A stretch of DNA of 64,000 bases from contig JBFXFL010000008.1 of NCBI GenBank assembly GCA_050179115.1, forward strand, positions 1 to 64,000, in the 5' to 3' direction. Positions 25,982 to 35,320 of the stretch are shown piece after piece; the first letter of the stretch is position 1, and every line of letters starts with the position of its first letter. The notes below the pieces were generated by a model. The model was not told the DNA's origin, ran no database searches, and was given only the letters and a program-made list of their open reading frames with translations. Source of the DNA: JAGPUQ01 sp050179115 (GTDB taxonomy: Bacteria; Pseudomonadota; Gammaproteobacteria; Pseudomonadales; Porticoccaceae). The position numbers and the translations under genes were made by a program.

Positions 25982-26006
25982 CAACGAAAGTCGATAACGG
26001 CAGGGT

Positions 26007-26024
26007 CAACGCCACGAGGCGTTG
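26007..26024. terminator. Hairpin between convergent BVMO and coiled-coil genes
   Basis: CAACGCC, loop ACGA, GGCGTTG form a perfect 7-bp stem 25 bases after the BVMO stop. No T-run. Confidence 0.4.
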
Positions 26025-26105
26025 GTCCTGTCGCAGCAGACCTCGCATGAGGCTGGCGACCGATTTCCGCTGCGCAACCGACAGCACTCGTGGTTTATCC
26101 CGGCA

Positions 26106-26375
26106 TCACCCTTTGAGCTGCTTGCTGACCCGCTCGTAACCAGCCTTGATTTCCTCGCCAAGCAACTTTGCGGCAGCGCCAATTTCACGACTCGCCTCGG
26201 TGCCCTCCTTTTCCGCGCGCTGGAGCTTCCGATTGAGTTGCTCCCACTTCCTTTCCATCGCCTCCCACTCATCCTGCAGGTCTAATTTGAGAAGATGGGA
26301 CTTGACGCGCAACTCGTCCCGCTGAACCTTGAGTCGGCTCATCAACTGCTTCAATTCGTCTTGCATGGCGCTCAT
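26106..26375 (-). CDS. Small coiled-coil protein of unknown function
   Basis: The 89-residue protein is almost wholly charged and helical (DELKQLMSRLKVQRDELRVK, MERKWEQLNRKLQRAEKEG), with heptad-like spacing throughout and no membrane or signal segment. It ends in a more neutral helix (GAAAKLLGEEIKAGYERVSK). GGAGGAG precedes the ATG at 26375. It resembles small stress-related coiled-coil proteins, but I cannot name a function. It lies 94 bases after ung on the same strand. Confidence 0.65.
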   Translation of the reverse strand: MSAMQDELKQLMSRLKVQRDELRVKSHLLKLDLQDEWEAMERKWEQLNRKLQRAEKEGTEASREIGAAAKLLGEEIKAGYERVSKQLKG

Positions 26376-26469
26376 TGCCGGCTCCTCCGTAACACGTAAA
26401 ACCGAACATCACATCCCGGTCTGTGGTTGACGCGAACCACCGGGATTATATTGCCACAAACCCGGCCCT

Positions 26470-27165
26470 TCAGGCGGGGGGCAGGCGCCAGTCGATCGGC
26501 GGCTGACCGTGCTCCACCAACCAGGCGTTGGCACGGGAAAATGGCCGACTGCCGAAAAATCCTCGGTGGGCGGACAGCGGCGAGGGATGCGGTGACTGGA
26601 TCACCAGATGCTTGCGGGTGTCGATAAATGCGCCCTTGCGCTGGGCGTGACTGCCCCAGAGGATAAAGACGATCCCTTCGCGGTGGGCATTGAGCGCCGC
26701 GATGGTCTTGTCCGTGAAAGTCTCCCAGCCACTTTTCTGATGGGAAGCGGCGCGGCCGCGCTCGACCGTAAGCGTGGTGTTCAGCAGCAGCACACCCTGC
26801 TCGGCCCAATGCGTCAGGCAGCCGTGGTTGGCCGGCGGGATGCCCAGGTCGCTTTCCAGTTCGCGGTAGATATTGGCCAGCGACGGCGGGATCGCCACCC
26901 CGGGCAGTACCGAGAAACACAGGCCGTGGGCCTGGCCCGGGCCGTGGTAGGGATCCTGCCCCAAAATCACCACCTTGACGGCTTCGAAGGGCGTGGTGTC
27001 GTAAGCCGCGAACCAGTTATCGGCGGCGGGATAGATGACCTTGCCGGCGCGCTTTTCGGCCAGCAAAAAAGCGCGCAGTTCCTGCATGTAAGGCTGCTCA
27101 AACTCCGGCTCCAGCCAGCGCAGCCAGGACGGGTGCAGCTTGATCGCACGCGTCGCGTCCGCCAT
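26470..27165 (-). CDS. ung: Uracil-DNA glycosylase
   Basis: The 231-residue family 1 enzyme removes uracil from DNA, the first step of base excision repair. The catalytic water-activating motif GQDPYHGPGQAHGLCFSV and the leucine-loop motif HPSPLSAHRGFFG are intact. It begins only 5 bases after lysS, so the two are probably co-transcribed. Confidence 0.96.
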   Translation of the reverse strand: MADATRAIKLHPSWLRWLEPEFEQPYMQELRAFLLAEKRAGKVIYPAADNWFAAYDTTPFEAVKVVILGQDPYHGPGQAHGLCFSVLPGVAIPPSLANIYRELESDLGIPPANHGCLTHWAEQGVLLLNTTLTVERGRAASHQKSGWETFTDKTIAALNAHREGIVFILWGSHAQRKGAFIDTRKHLVIQSPHPSPLSAHRGFFGSRPFSRANAWLVEHGQPPIDWRLPPA

Positions 27166-27170
27166 CCAGT

Positions 27171-28661
27171 TCAGCCTTCGCGCTCCGGGCGCATATGGGG
27201 GAACAGCAAGACATCGCGGATCGACGCCGAGTCCGTGAGCAGCATTACCAGACGATCGATACCGATACCTTCGCCGGCGGTGGGCGGCAGACCGTATTCC
27301 AGAGCGCGGATATAGTCGGCATCGAAGTGCATGGCTTCGGCATCGCCGGCGTCCTTCTCCTGCACCTGGGCGAGAAAGCGCTCGGCCTGATCCTCGGAAT
27401 CGTTGAGCTCGGAAAACCCGTTGGCCAGCTCGCGTCCACCGACAAAGAACTCGAAGCGATCGGTGACGAACGGATTGTCATCGTTGCGCCGCGCCAGGGG
27501 TGACACTTCGGTGGGATATTCGGTAATGAATGTCGGCTGCTCCAGTCGCGCCTCGACGGTTTTCTCGAAAATCTCGATCTGCACCTTGCCCAGCCCCCAC
27601 GAATCCTTGAGGGGAATACCGAGCCGGCCCGCGAGTGCGCGCGCGTCGGCAAGCTCGGCGAGATCCGCCGCGCCGATTTCCGGATTCAGACGCAGAATGG
27701 ACTCCACCACCGTCATGCGCGCAAACGGCTGGGCGAAATCGTAATCCGTGCCCTGATAGCTCACCGTCGTGGTGCCGAGCACCGCCATGCACAGCTTGCG
27801 CAACATGTCCTCGGTAAGATCCATCAGGTCGCGGTAATCGGCGTAGGCCTGGTAGAACTCCAGCATGGTGAATTCGGGGTTGTGGCGGGTGGAGAGTCCT
27901 TCATTGCGAAAACTGCGGTTGATTTCGTAGACCTTTTCGAACCCACCCACCACCAGCCGCTTGAGATAGAGTTCCGGCGCGACGCGCAGGAACATCTCCT
28001 GTTCCAGCGTGTTGTGATAGGTCACGAACGGCCGCGCGGTGGCGCCGCCCGGGATCACCTGCATCATCGGTGTCTCGACCTCCATGAAACCCCGCTGATT
28101 GAGATACTGGCGGACAAACTCGATGATCTTCGAGCGCCGCTGAAACACCCGGCGCGATTCCTCGTTGATGATGAGATCCACATAACGCTGGCGGTAGCGC
28201 TGCTCGCGGTCGGCGAGGCCGTGATATTTCTCCGGCAAGGGTCGCAGCGCCTTGGTGAGCAGCTCGTACTCTTCCAGCATCACATAGAGATCGCCGCGCC
28301 CGGATTTGTGCAGGGTGCCGCGCGCGCCCACCAGATCGCCGATATCCCAGTGTCCCCAGCGCTCCGCGATATCGGCCTGGACGCTCTTGTCGGCGTACAA
28401 CTGGATGCGCCCGGACATGTCCTGCAACACCATGAAGGGCCCGCGCCTGGCCATGATGCGCCCCGCCACACTGACCTTGTGACCCAGCGCTTCCAGTTCT
28501 TCCTTGGTGCGCGTACCGAAATCTTCTTCAAGTTTCAGCGCGAGATCGTCGCGCCGGAACCCGTTGGGAAATGCCTGTCCGCGCTCACGCAGCGCGGCGA
28601 GCCGGGCGCGGCGCTCGGCGATGAGTTTGTTCTCGTCAGTGCTGTCGCTGGAATCGGTCAT
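27171..28661 (-). CDS. lysS: Lysyl-tRNA synthetase, class II
   Basis: The 496-residue enzyme charges tRNA-Lys. It has an N-terminal OB-fold anticodon-binding domain (VSVAGRIMARRGPFMVLQDMSG) and a class II catalytic core with FRNEGLSTRHNPEFTMLEFY (motif 2) and GIGIDRLVML (motif 3). I chose the ATG at 28661 (MTDSSDSTDENKLIAERR); the frame extends upstream into prfB without similarity. It follows prfB by 34 bases, the same pair as in E. coli. Confidence 0.97.
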   Translation of the reverse strand: MTDSSDSTDENKLIAERRARLAALRERGQAFPNGFRRDDLALKLEEDFGTRTKEELEALGHKVSVAGRIMARRGPFMVLQDMSGRIQLYADKSVQADIAERWGHWDIGDLVGARGTLHKSGRGDLYVMLEEYELLTKALRPLPEKYHGLADREQRYRQRYVDLIINEESRRVFQRRSKIIEFVRQYLNQRGFMEVETPMMQVIPGGATARPFVTYHNTLEQEMFLRVAPELYLKRLVVGGFEKVYEINRSFRNEGLSTRHNPEFTMLEFYQAYADYRDLMDLTEDMLRKLCMAVLGTTTVSYQGTDYDFAQPFARMTVVESILRLNPEIGAADLAELADARALAGRLGIPLKDSWGLGKVQIEIFEKTVEARLEQPTFITEYPTEVSPLARRNDDNPFVTDRFEFFVGGRELANGFSELNDSEDQAERFLAQVQEKDAGDAEAMHFDADYIRALEYGLPPTAGEGIGIDRLVMLLTDSASIRDVLLFPHMRPEREG

Positions 28662-28695
28662 TGTCACTCGGTTGGCTGCGGCGCCGGGCGCCGGG

Positions 28696-29794
28696 TCAGA
28701 GGCCGGCCTTGAGGCTGGCTTCGATAAAGGGGTCGAGGCCACCGTCCAGCACCCCCTGGGTGTTGCGGGTCTCGATACCGGTACGCAGATCCTTGATGCG
28801 GGCGTCGTCGAGCACATAGGAGCGAATCTGGCTGCCCCAGCCGATATCGGACTTGCTGTCCTCCACCGCCTGCTGGCTCTCCTTGCGCTTTTGTATTTCC
28901 AGCTCGTAGAGTTTCGCCCGCAGCATCTTCCACGCCTTGTCCCGGTTCTGGTGCTGGGAGCGCTCGCTCTGGCACTGCACCACCACGCCGGTGGGCAGGT
29001 GGGTCAGCCGCACGGCGGAGTCGGTCTTGTTGACGTGCTGGCCGCCGGCGCCGCTGGCGCGATAGGTGTCCTCGCGCAGATCGGATTTATTGATCTCGAT
29101 CTCGATGTTGTCATCCACCTCGGGCGAAACGAACACGGCGGCGAACGAAGTATGGCGGCGATTGCCGGCGTCGAACGGGGACTTGCGCACCAGCCGGTGG
29201 ACTCCGGTCTCGGTGCGCAGCCAGCCGAACGCGTAATCGCCCTGCACATGAACGGTGGCGCTTTTGATGCCGGCAACTTCACCAGCGGACGCTTCCACCA
29301 GTTCGGTTTTGAAGCCCTTGCGGTCGGCCCAGCGCAGATACATGCGCAACAGCATCTCGGCCCAGTCCTGGGCCTCGGTACCGCCGGAGCCGGCCTGAAT
29401 ATCCAGATAGGCGCTGTTGGGATCCGTTTCACCCGAGAACATGCGCCGGAATTCGAGATCGGCAAGCCGCGCCTCGAGTTGCGCCACATCCTGCTCGATG
29501 GTCGCGACCGTCTCGGTGTCGTCCTCTTCGGCGGCCAGTTCGATCAGTTCGCGGGCGTCGGCGATGCCGGCATCCAGGGTTTCGATGGTCTCGACCACCG
29601 CTTGCAGCGCGGCGCGCTCGCGGCCCAGGCCCTGGGCGCGCTCGGGATTGTTCCATACCCCCGCGTCGGCGAGCTCCAGTTCTACCTCGGTCAGCCGCTC
29701 TTTCTTTTCGGCATAGTCAAAGGTACCCCCTGAGCACGTCGGTACGCGCCTCGAGATCGTCCAGGGCGGTGCGGATGGGATTGATTTCGAGCAT
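28696..29794 (-). CDS. prfB: Peptide chain release factor 2, with programmed +1 frameshift
   Basis: RF2 ends translation at UGA and UAA. The gene is in two frames. The first starts at ATG 29794 (MLEINPIRTALDDLEARTDV) and runs 25 codons to CTT, followed by an in-frame TGA at 29717-29719. A +1 slip at CTT-TGAC enters the second frame, which ends at 28696. The spliced product is 365 residues, as in E. coli. The codon-recognition motif SPF falls at 205-207 and the catalytic GGQ at 250-252. The gene therefore has coordinates spanning the slip; a naive call would start at an internal ATG. Confidence 0.96.
29716..29731 (-). promoter_or_regulatory. prfB programmed frameshift site
   Basis: On the minus strand, AGGGGGTACCTTTGAC holds the internal Shine-Dalgarno AGGGGG, 3 bases from the slippery CTT, then TGA followed by C. 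When RF2 is scarce, the ribosome pauses at UGA and shifts +1, so RF2 controls its own synthesis. Confidence 0.95.
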
Positions 29795-29896
29795 CGGGCG
29801 GAGGGTCCGGAAAAGGGCGCATAGTCTAGCAGCTTGTCGAAAAACCGCAGCGGCAGTTCGCTGCGCCGCGCGAAGTGACCAACGCGGCGGCCGGCG

Positions 29897-30748
29897 CTAC
29901 TTGAAACTACCCAGCAAGGTTTTGATCGATGCCGGAAGGTCGCCCGGGATCAACACCAGCTTGCTGTTCTGGGACGTAGCCATCTGCTGGAGCGCGGTGA
30001 CGTAGCGCTCACCCAGCAGATAGAGCACCGGCAGTTCCTTGTCGCCCACCGCCTCATTGACCAGCCGCAACGCCGACTTGGTGCCCTCGGCCAGCACCAC
30101 TGTGGCTTCGGCGTCGCGGCGCGAGGCCTCCAGCCGCCCTTCCGCTTCCAGAATCGCGGCGTGCTTCTGGCCATCGGCGCGGGTCACGGTGGCGCGTCGA
30201 TGGCGCTCAGCGGAGGCCTGGGCCTCCATCGCCTGCTGCATGGTCTCGGACGGCTTGATGTCCTGGATCTCGACGTTTTTCAGGGTGATGCCCCAATCGG
30301 CGATATCGTCGGAAATGCCCGCCTTGAGCTTGGCCTTGATCTGATCCCGCGACGACAATGCATCGTCGAGCGCCATCTCGCCGATGATGGCGCGCAGCGA
30401 GGTCTGCACCAGATTGCGGATCGCAATTTCGTAATCCTCTACACCGTAGACGGCTTTTTCCGGCGACAGAATGTTGATGTAGGCCACCGCGTTGGCAATG
30501 ATCACGGCGTTGTCGCGCGTGATGACTTCCTGGGAAGGAATATCGAGCACGATGTCCTTGGTAGTCACCTTGTAGGCCACGGTGTCGATATAGGGGATGA
30601 TGAATTGCAGGCCGGGTGAGAGCGTGCTGTTGTACTTGCCGAGCCGCTGCACCACCCATTTACTGCCCTGCGGCACCTGCCGAACACCCTTGAAAAAGGT
30701 AACCGCGACGGCAATCAGCAGGGCGAGCATGATCCAGGTACTTTCCAT
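29897..30748 (-). CDS. SPFH/stomatin-like membrane protein (QmcA type)
   Basis: The 283-residue protein has one N-terminal membrane segment (about 4-20), then a stomatin/prohibitin domain (VPQGSKWVVQRLGKYNSTLSPGLQFIIPYID). A long charged helix (QAMEAQASAERHRRATVTRA) with alternating Ala/Glu follows, and a hydrophobic C-terminal region. It matches E. coli QmcA in layout. Such proteins form ring assemblies that organise membrane microdomains and influence membrane proteases. AAGGAG precedes the ATG. The upstream nfeD gene is its usual partner. Confidence 0.9.
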   Translation of the reverse strand: MESTWIMLALLIAVAVTFFKGVRQVPQGSKWVVQRLGKYNSTLSPGLQFIIPYIDTVAYKVTTKDIVLDIPSQEVITRDNAVIIANAVAYINILSPEKAVYGVEDYEIAIRNLVQTSLRAIIGEMALDDALSSRDQIKAKLKAGISDDIADWGITLKNVEIQDIKPSETMQQAMEAQASAERHRRATVTRADGQKHAAILEAEGRLEASRRDAEATVVLAEGTKSALRLVNEAVGDKELPVLYLLGERYVTALQQMATSQNSKLVLIPGDLPASIKTLLGSFK

Positions 30749-30818
30749 GACGAGACTCCTTCTTGAGCGGTGAAGATTTCAGTTGTGGAATACGTTGCCC
30801 ACGGCCCAGCTGCCGGAA

Positions 30819-31274
30819 TCAGCGCGTTCTGGCAACGATCAGGGTATTGCCGGAAAACTCCCGGATCAGGACGCGATCCCCCAGTGCGACCGGTTCCTCG
30901 CAGATGAACTCCCATTCGTCGCTGCCCAGCACCGGGACACTGAACCGCGCCATGCCGCGACCGCCATCCACCGGCACCTTGATCACCTGTCCGGATTCGC
31001 CGATCAGCGCCTCGCGGGCCACGCCGGCTGCGGTTTTATCCAGCATGCGTGGCTTGATGCACCGAAACCATATCACCGCCATCGCGCTCGAAGCGAGCAA
31101 CCAGATCAGTAACAGAGCCGCAACGGGCAGCGCCGGGAACAGCCACTGACAGAGCCCCACAATCACCGCTCCGATGCCGAACCAGAGCACGACGAAACTG
31201 GGCAGGAAAATCTCCAGCACCATCAGGGCAACGCCAAACACCAGCCAGTGCCAATAAACCATCTGCGACAACAT
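30819..31274 (-). CDS. NfeD family membrane protein
   Basis: The 151-residue protein has two to three membrane segments near the N-terminus (WHWLVFGVALMVLEIFLPSF; LFPALPVAALLLIWLL) and a C-terminal OB-fold domain (LIGESGQVIKVPVDGGRG, EWEFICEEPVALGDRVLI). This is the short NfeD form, like E. coli YbbJ, without the serine-protease domain. It is paired with the SPFH gene 70 bases downstream, the standard association. AGGAAGAG precedes the ATG. Confidence 0.88.
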   Translation of the reverse strand: MLSQMVYWHWLVFGVALMVLEIFLPSFVVLWFGIGAVIVGLCQWLFPALPVAALLLIWLLASSAMAVIWFRCIKPRMLDKTAAGVAREALIGESGQVIKVPVDGGRGMARFSVPVLGSDEWEFICEEPVALGDRVLIREFSGNTLIVARTR

Positions 31275-31298
31275 GGGTTAACTCTTCCTGTGATGTAA

Positions 31299-33041
31299 CT
31301 ATTTCAACGTCATCTGCTGGCGCATTTCCATGCCGCGCTCGGTGACGATGACATCGACAGATACCCGATCGATACCCGCCGAAAGATTGTTCACCGCCGC
31401 CCGCATCGGGGCCATCGCTTTATCCACATCGGGGCCAGGAACGCTCCCGGGGTGGGCGGCGGCCTCCGCGGCGCGCGCCATCGCACTCAAGGAGCCTGTC
31501 ATCCCGTCGAGCTTGCGCATCAGCAAACTGTAGATTGCGCCATCGTAGCCGATGTACAACAGCGGTGTCGGTGCGGAGGCCTTGGCCGTCAGCTGTTCCA
31601 CTACCGACTGCTTCGCGTTCGCGCCGATCGCGATGCCGATCCCGCCCTCGCGCACGGCGATAAACGCGGAGCGGGAATTCGCGGACAAGATACCGCCGGC
31701 CAGCGGCCCGAGGTCGATCGGCTGCGCCTCGGCGGTGGGACTCAGGTTCACGGCGGCGAGCTGGGGCACGAAGCCCTGCGCCATGCCGATCAACCCGGCG
31801 GGATTGGGCGAGGCGATGACCAGCGTGGCGTCGATGGCTGCGGGTTTATCTCCGCTCCACTTCAGATCGGTGAGGGCCACGCGGGCGCCACTGAACCAGC
31901 CGGCGGCCATGTAGAGCCCGGCGATCTGCTGGGCAAAGGCGCCGGAGCCGGTGTTCAGCGCCGCGAACCATTCGCACTGATAGGGTGTCGCGTTGATGGC
32001 CGTCGCGCGCGCTTGCAGAAATTCCGCCAGCTTGTCGAGCTTCGCACCAAAGCCGAAATCCATGCCTTTGCCATCCCCGGCGCCGCCCAGACCCGGCACG
32101 GGCGCGGGAATCGGCAGCAGACCCTGAAGCAGATCCGGGCGCAGTTCGACGACGGAGGTCATCGTCATGGCGTTCGCCTCAAGCTTGTCATAGCCACCGA
32201 CGACCCGCGGCACGGCGTCGGCAAAACCGGCCAGTTCACGGCGACAGGCGGGCGACAGCGCTTTGCCCCGTGCGGCAAGCAGACTGGCGAACCCGGCATC
32301 CCTGCCCTCTCCGACCACCAGCGCGCCGGCGAGACGCTTGTTGTCGATCAGAAAGGTACCGTGCGGCCCGAAACCATAGTCGCGGTTGAGCTGGGCCAGC
32401 TCGCCGCTTTCAAGCAGACTGTGTGCCGGGCGCTGTAGCCCGAACTGCTCGGCCAGCGGCGGTCCCTTGGCGCCGGCGTCCAGCGTCGCCACCAGATGCT
32501 TGTCCAGAATGGCGACGACGAGCGCCGGCATCCCGGCTTGCAGTTCCACACGCCAGTATTGGTGGCCGTCGATCTCCGCCACCGGCAAGGGGCCGCCGCG
32601 CTGTTTCTCGAGATCGGCAATGAACGCGCGGAAAGCGTCGGGATCCGCCAGTTCGATACGCAGCACCGGCAGCAGATTCACACCGTAGAAAGCGGCCAGG
32701 GCATCGCGGTGAATGCCCATTTTCTCGATACCCTCGATGCTCAACCGGCCCTCGGCCAGCGCCATCAGCGCGAGCAGCTTTTCCGCGTTCGCGTCCGGAT
32801 GACCGGCCAGCTCCGCGCGCAGAGCCGCCACACTTTCGCCGAGCGCCGCATTCAGCGGCTCGAACCGATCAAACCAGGCCCGGGAAACCGCATCGGGAAG
32901 CGGCTTTATATTCGCAAAGACATAAGGGGTATCGGCAGGTACAAAGGCGAGCGGCGTGTCTTTGTCCTGGCGACCACAGCTGGTCAGGGCGAACCCCGCT
33001 GCCAGCGTCAGCGACAACAGGATGTTTCGGGAAATCTTCAT
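31299..33041 (-). CDS. Uncharacterised 580-residue lipoprotein
   Basis: The protein starts with a lipoprotein signal (MKISRNILLSLTLAAGFALT, then SCGR; lipidated Cys22). The mature part begins DKDTPLAFVPADTPYVFANI, a form I associate with uncharacterised gammaproteobacterial proteins but cannot tie to a function. The rest is mixed alpha/beta without cysteine pairs or recognisable catalytic motif. Recurrent segments such as DGHQYWRVEL, KHLVATLDAG and GTFLIDNKRLAG read like repeated beta sheets. AAGGAG lies 5 bases before the ATG at 33041. It sits 24 bases upstream of nfeD, which may mean a shared transcript with the nfeD-SPFH pair. Confidence 0.75.
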   Translation of the reverse strand: MKISRNILLSLTLAAGFALTSCGRQDKDTPLAFVPADTPYVFANIKPLPDAVSRAWFDRFEPLNAALGESVAALRAELAGHPDANAEKLLALMALAEGRLSIEGIEKMGIHRDALAAFYGVNLLPVLRIELADPDAFRAFIADLEKQRGGPLPVAEIDGHQYWRVELQAGMPALVVAILDKHLVATLDAGAKGPPLAEQFGLQRPAHSLLESGELAQLNRDYGFGPHGTFLIDNKRLAGALVVGEGRDAGFASLLAARGKALSPACRRELAGFADAVPRVVGGYDKLEANAMTMTSVVELRPDLLQGLLPIPAPVPGLGGAGDGKGMDFGFGAKLDKLAEFLQARATAINATPYQCEWFAALNTGSGAFAQQIAGLYMAAGWFSGARVALTDLKWSGDKPAAIDATLVIASPNPAGLIGMAQGFVPQLAAVNLSPTAEAQPIDLGPLAGGILSANSRSAFIAVREGGIGIAIGANAKQSVVEQLTAKASAPTPLLYIGYDGAIYSLLMRKLDGMTGSLSAMARAAEAAAHPGSVPGPDVDKAMAPMRAAVNNLSAGIDRVSVDVIVTERGMEMRQQMTLK

Positions 33042-33201
33042 CTGCGGCTCCTTGTATTCGGCGTACTTCCACATACCGCGCGGGCCACCCGGACCGGCGC
33101 GACCCCCGGCGCCCGCCGTGACGCGGGCGGCGCTGGCCGGGAATCCTATCATCGGGGCAGCCGGATTGCCGGGTTCATTGGTAAGCGCGACGGCCAATGC
33201 G

Positions 33202-34218
33202 CTACAGAAATTTTGGCAGGACCTGCTCGGTGAACAGCGTGAAGGCGGTGTGACTCACGGGCGCGCACAGCAGATAGTCGAGTCCGATGTCAGTTTGCAG
33301 CGCGCGGATCTGGTCGACGACCTGTTCTGGCGTGCCGTGAATCATTACCTCGCGAACATAGCGCTCCACAGCTTGAGCGCCTGTCTCGGCGATATCGTCC
33401 TGCGGCGACATCAGCCCGGCGCTGATCGCCTTGCCGGCATTGTCCTTGTTGGCATAGGCACTCACCGTCCAGGCGGCGCCCTGTTCGGCAACGCGCCGTG
33501 CTTCGGCCGCGGTTTCCGCCACGGCAATCAACCGCGCCATGGGCAGATCGCGCCCGGCAATCGAATGCCCATGGCGCGCCAGCTCACGGCGATAGAGTTC
33601 GCGCTTGAGGCCGAGATCGCCGAGGCTGCAATGGGGGTCGAGCATGATGGAGTAGCCCCGGCTCGCGGCCCACTCGATGGCCGGCGGCGATGACGCCGCC
33701 ACCCACAGCGGCGGATGCGGCTGCTGGAGAGGTTTGGGCAACACCTCGACATCGCTGAATTGCCAGTGCCGGCCAGACCAGTTCAGGCGCTCGTCACGCC
33801 AGGCTGAGACCACGATATCCACCGCTTCCCGAAAGCGCTCCTGACTTTCTTCCGCCGGCACCCCGAAGGCGCGGAACTCGCCCGGGTCGAAGCCGCGTCC
33901 GGCGCCCCAGTTGACGCGCCCGCCGCTCAGTACATCCAGCAGCGCAACCTCCTCGGCCAGCCGCAACGGGTGATAGAGCGCGGCGAGGGAAACGCCGGTG
34001 CCGATGCGCAGGTTGCGGGTACGGTCGGCCACATGCATGGCCATCAGGTGGATCGAAGGGCAGACGCTGTAGGTGGTGAAGTGGTGTTCGGCCAGCCAGA
34101 CGCAGTCGTAGCCACTGCGGTCCATGATGTCGATGCGTTCAAGGGCGCGCCGGTAGACTTCCGGGAGGGGAATTCGCCGTCCGGGCCAACTGAAAAACTG
34201 CAACACGCCGAACTTCAT
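33202..34218 (-). CDS. Luciferase-like (LLM class) flavin-dependent monooxygenase
   Basis: The 338-residue TIM-barrel protein has the LLM pattern MKFGVLQFFSWPG, MDRSGYDCVWLAEHHF, LRIGTGVSLAALYHPLRLAE, and SGGRVNWGAGRGFDPGEF. It is nearer the alkanal/alkane monooxygenase-like group than the other luciferase-like protein in this window. FMN delivered by a separate reductase is the usual cofactor. The substrate is unknown. A run of six G lies just before the ATG at 34218. It begins 37 bases after purK. Confidence 0.82.
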   Translation of the reverse strand: MKFGVLQFFSWPGRRIPLPEVYRRALERIDIMDRSGYDCVWLAEHHFTTYSVCPSIHLMAMHVADRTRNLRIGTGVSLAALYHPLRLAEEVALLDVLSGGRVNWGAGRGFDPGEFRAFGVPAEESQERFREAVDIVVSAWRDERLNWSGRHWQFSDVEVLPKPLQQPHPPLWVAASSPPAIEWAASRGYSIMLDPHCSLGDLGLKRELYRRELARHGHSIAGRDLPMARLIAVAETAAEARRVAEQGAAWTVSAYANKDNAGKAISAGLMSPQDDIAETGAQAVERYVREVMIHGTPEQVVDQIRALQTDIGLDYLLCAPVSHTAFTLFTEQVLPKFL

Positions 34219-34255
34219 CGCACCCCCCGCTGTCCGCGTCTCCCGACTCGGGAGC

Positions 34256-35320
34256 TCACAGCGCCAGCAACTCCGGCGGCAGCGTCCCGGGTTGGGCACA
34301 GGCGACCGTGACGTGGCCCACCTTGCGCCCGGGCCGCGGCTCCTTGCCGTAATCGTGCAGGTGGGCGCCGGGGATGGCCAGCACCCGGGCCGGATCCGGC
34401 ACCGCGCCGATCAGGTTGACCATGCCGTAGTCGCCGCGCGCGCGGGTGCTGCCGAGGGGTAGTCCCAGAATGGCACGCAGGTGGTTTTCGAACTGACTGG
34501 TCTCCGCGCCCTCGATCGTCCAGTGCCCGGAGTTGTGGACCCGGGGCGCAAATTCGTTGACGAGCAGCTCGCCGCGCACCTGAAAGAATTCCACCGCCAG
34601 CACGCCCACGTAATCGAGTGCATCCAGCAGCCGGTGGGTCTGCGCCTCGGCCACGGCCTGCATGGCGTCGCCGGGGCGGCACAGCGTGGTGTGGAGCATG
34701 CCGTCGCGATGGGTGTTCTCGGACAGGGGATAGCAGGCGACGGCGCCGTCGCGGCCGCGGGCTGCGATCAGGGACACTTCCCTATCGAAGGGCACCAGTC
34801 TTTCCAGCAATGCGGGCTGATCGCCCAGCGCGCGTCCGGCCGCCGCGACATCTGCCGCTGCGCGCAGTAGCCACTGGCCCTTGCCGTCGTAGCCCTGGGT
34901 GCGGGTTTTCAGTACCGCCGGCAGCCCGAGCTCGGCCACCGCGCGCCGCAGTTCAGTGGCGCCGGCGACGGCAACGAAGTCCGCCGTGGCCATACCCAGT
35001 TCGTGGAACAGGGCTTTTTCATGGAGGCGGTCCTGCGCCACGCCGAGTGCGCGCGCACCCGGATAGACGGGCACCCTACCGGCCAGGAATGCGAGGCTGC
35101 GCGCCGGGACGTTCTCGAAATCGAAAGTGACCACATCAGCCTGCTCGGCGAGCTGGAGCAGGGAGCGCTCGCAGTCGTAGGGCGCGGTGATGAGCTCCCC
35201 CAGCGGCCCGGCACAGGCATCGGGCGCCGGGTCGAGAAACACAAAGCGGTGCGCCCAGGGATGTCCGGCCATGGCCAGCATGCGCGCCAGCTGCCCGCCG
35301 CCGATGACGCCGACGATCAC
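34256..35320 (-). CDS. purK: 5-(carboxyamino)imidazole ribonucleotide synthase
   Basis: The 354-residue ATP-grasp enzyme carboxylates AIR to N5-CAIR with ATP and bicarbonate in purine synthesis. It begins VIGGGQLARMLAMAGHPWAH and contains the ATP-grasp strands LKTRTQGYDGKGQ, ERLVPFDREVSLIAARG and VNEFAPRVHNSGHWTIEG. It starts with GTG 35320, overlapping the purE stop by four bases (GTGA). Confidence 0.95.
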   Translation of the reverse strand: MIVGVIGGGQLARMLAMAGHPWAHRFVFLDPAPDACAGPLGELITAPYDCERSLLQLAEQADVVTFDFENVPARSLAFLAGRVPVYPGARALGVAQDRLHEKALFHELGMATADFVAVAGATELRRAVAELGLPAVLKTRTQGYDGKGQWLLRAAADVAAAGRALGDQPALLERLVPFDREVSLIAARGRDGAVACYPLSENTHRDGMLHTTLCRPGDAMQAVAEAQTHRLLDALDYVGVLAVEFFQVRGELLVNEFAPRVHNSGHWTIEGAETSQFENHLRAILGLPLGSTRARGDYGMVNLIGAVPDPARVLAIPGAHLHDYGKEPRPGRKVGHVTVACAQPGTLPPELLAL

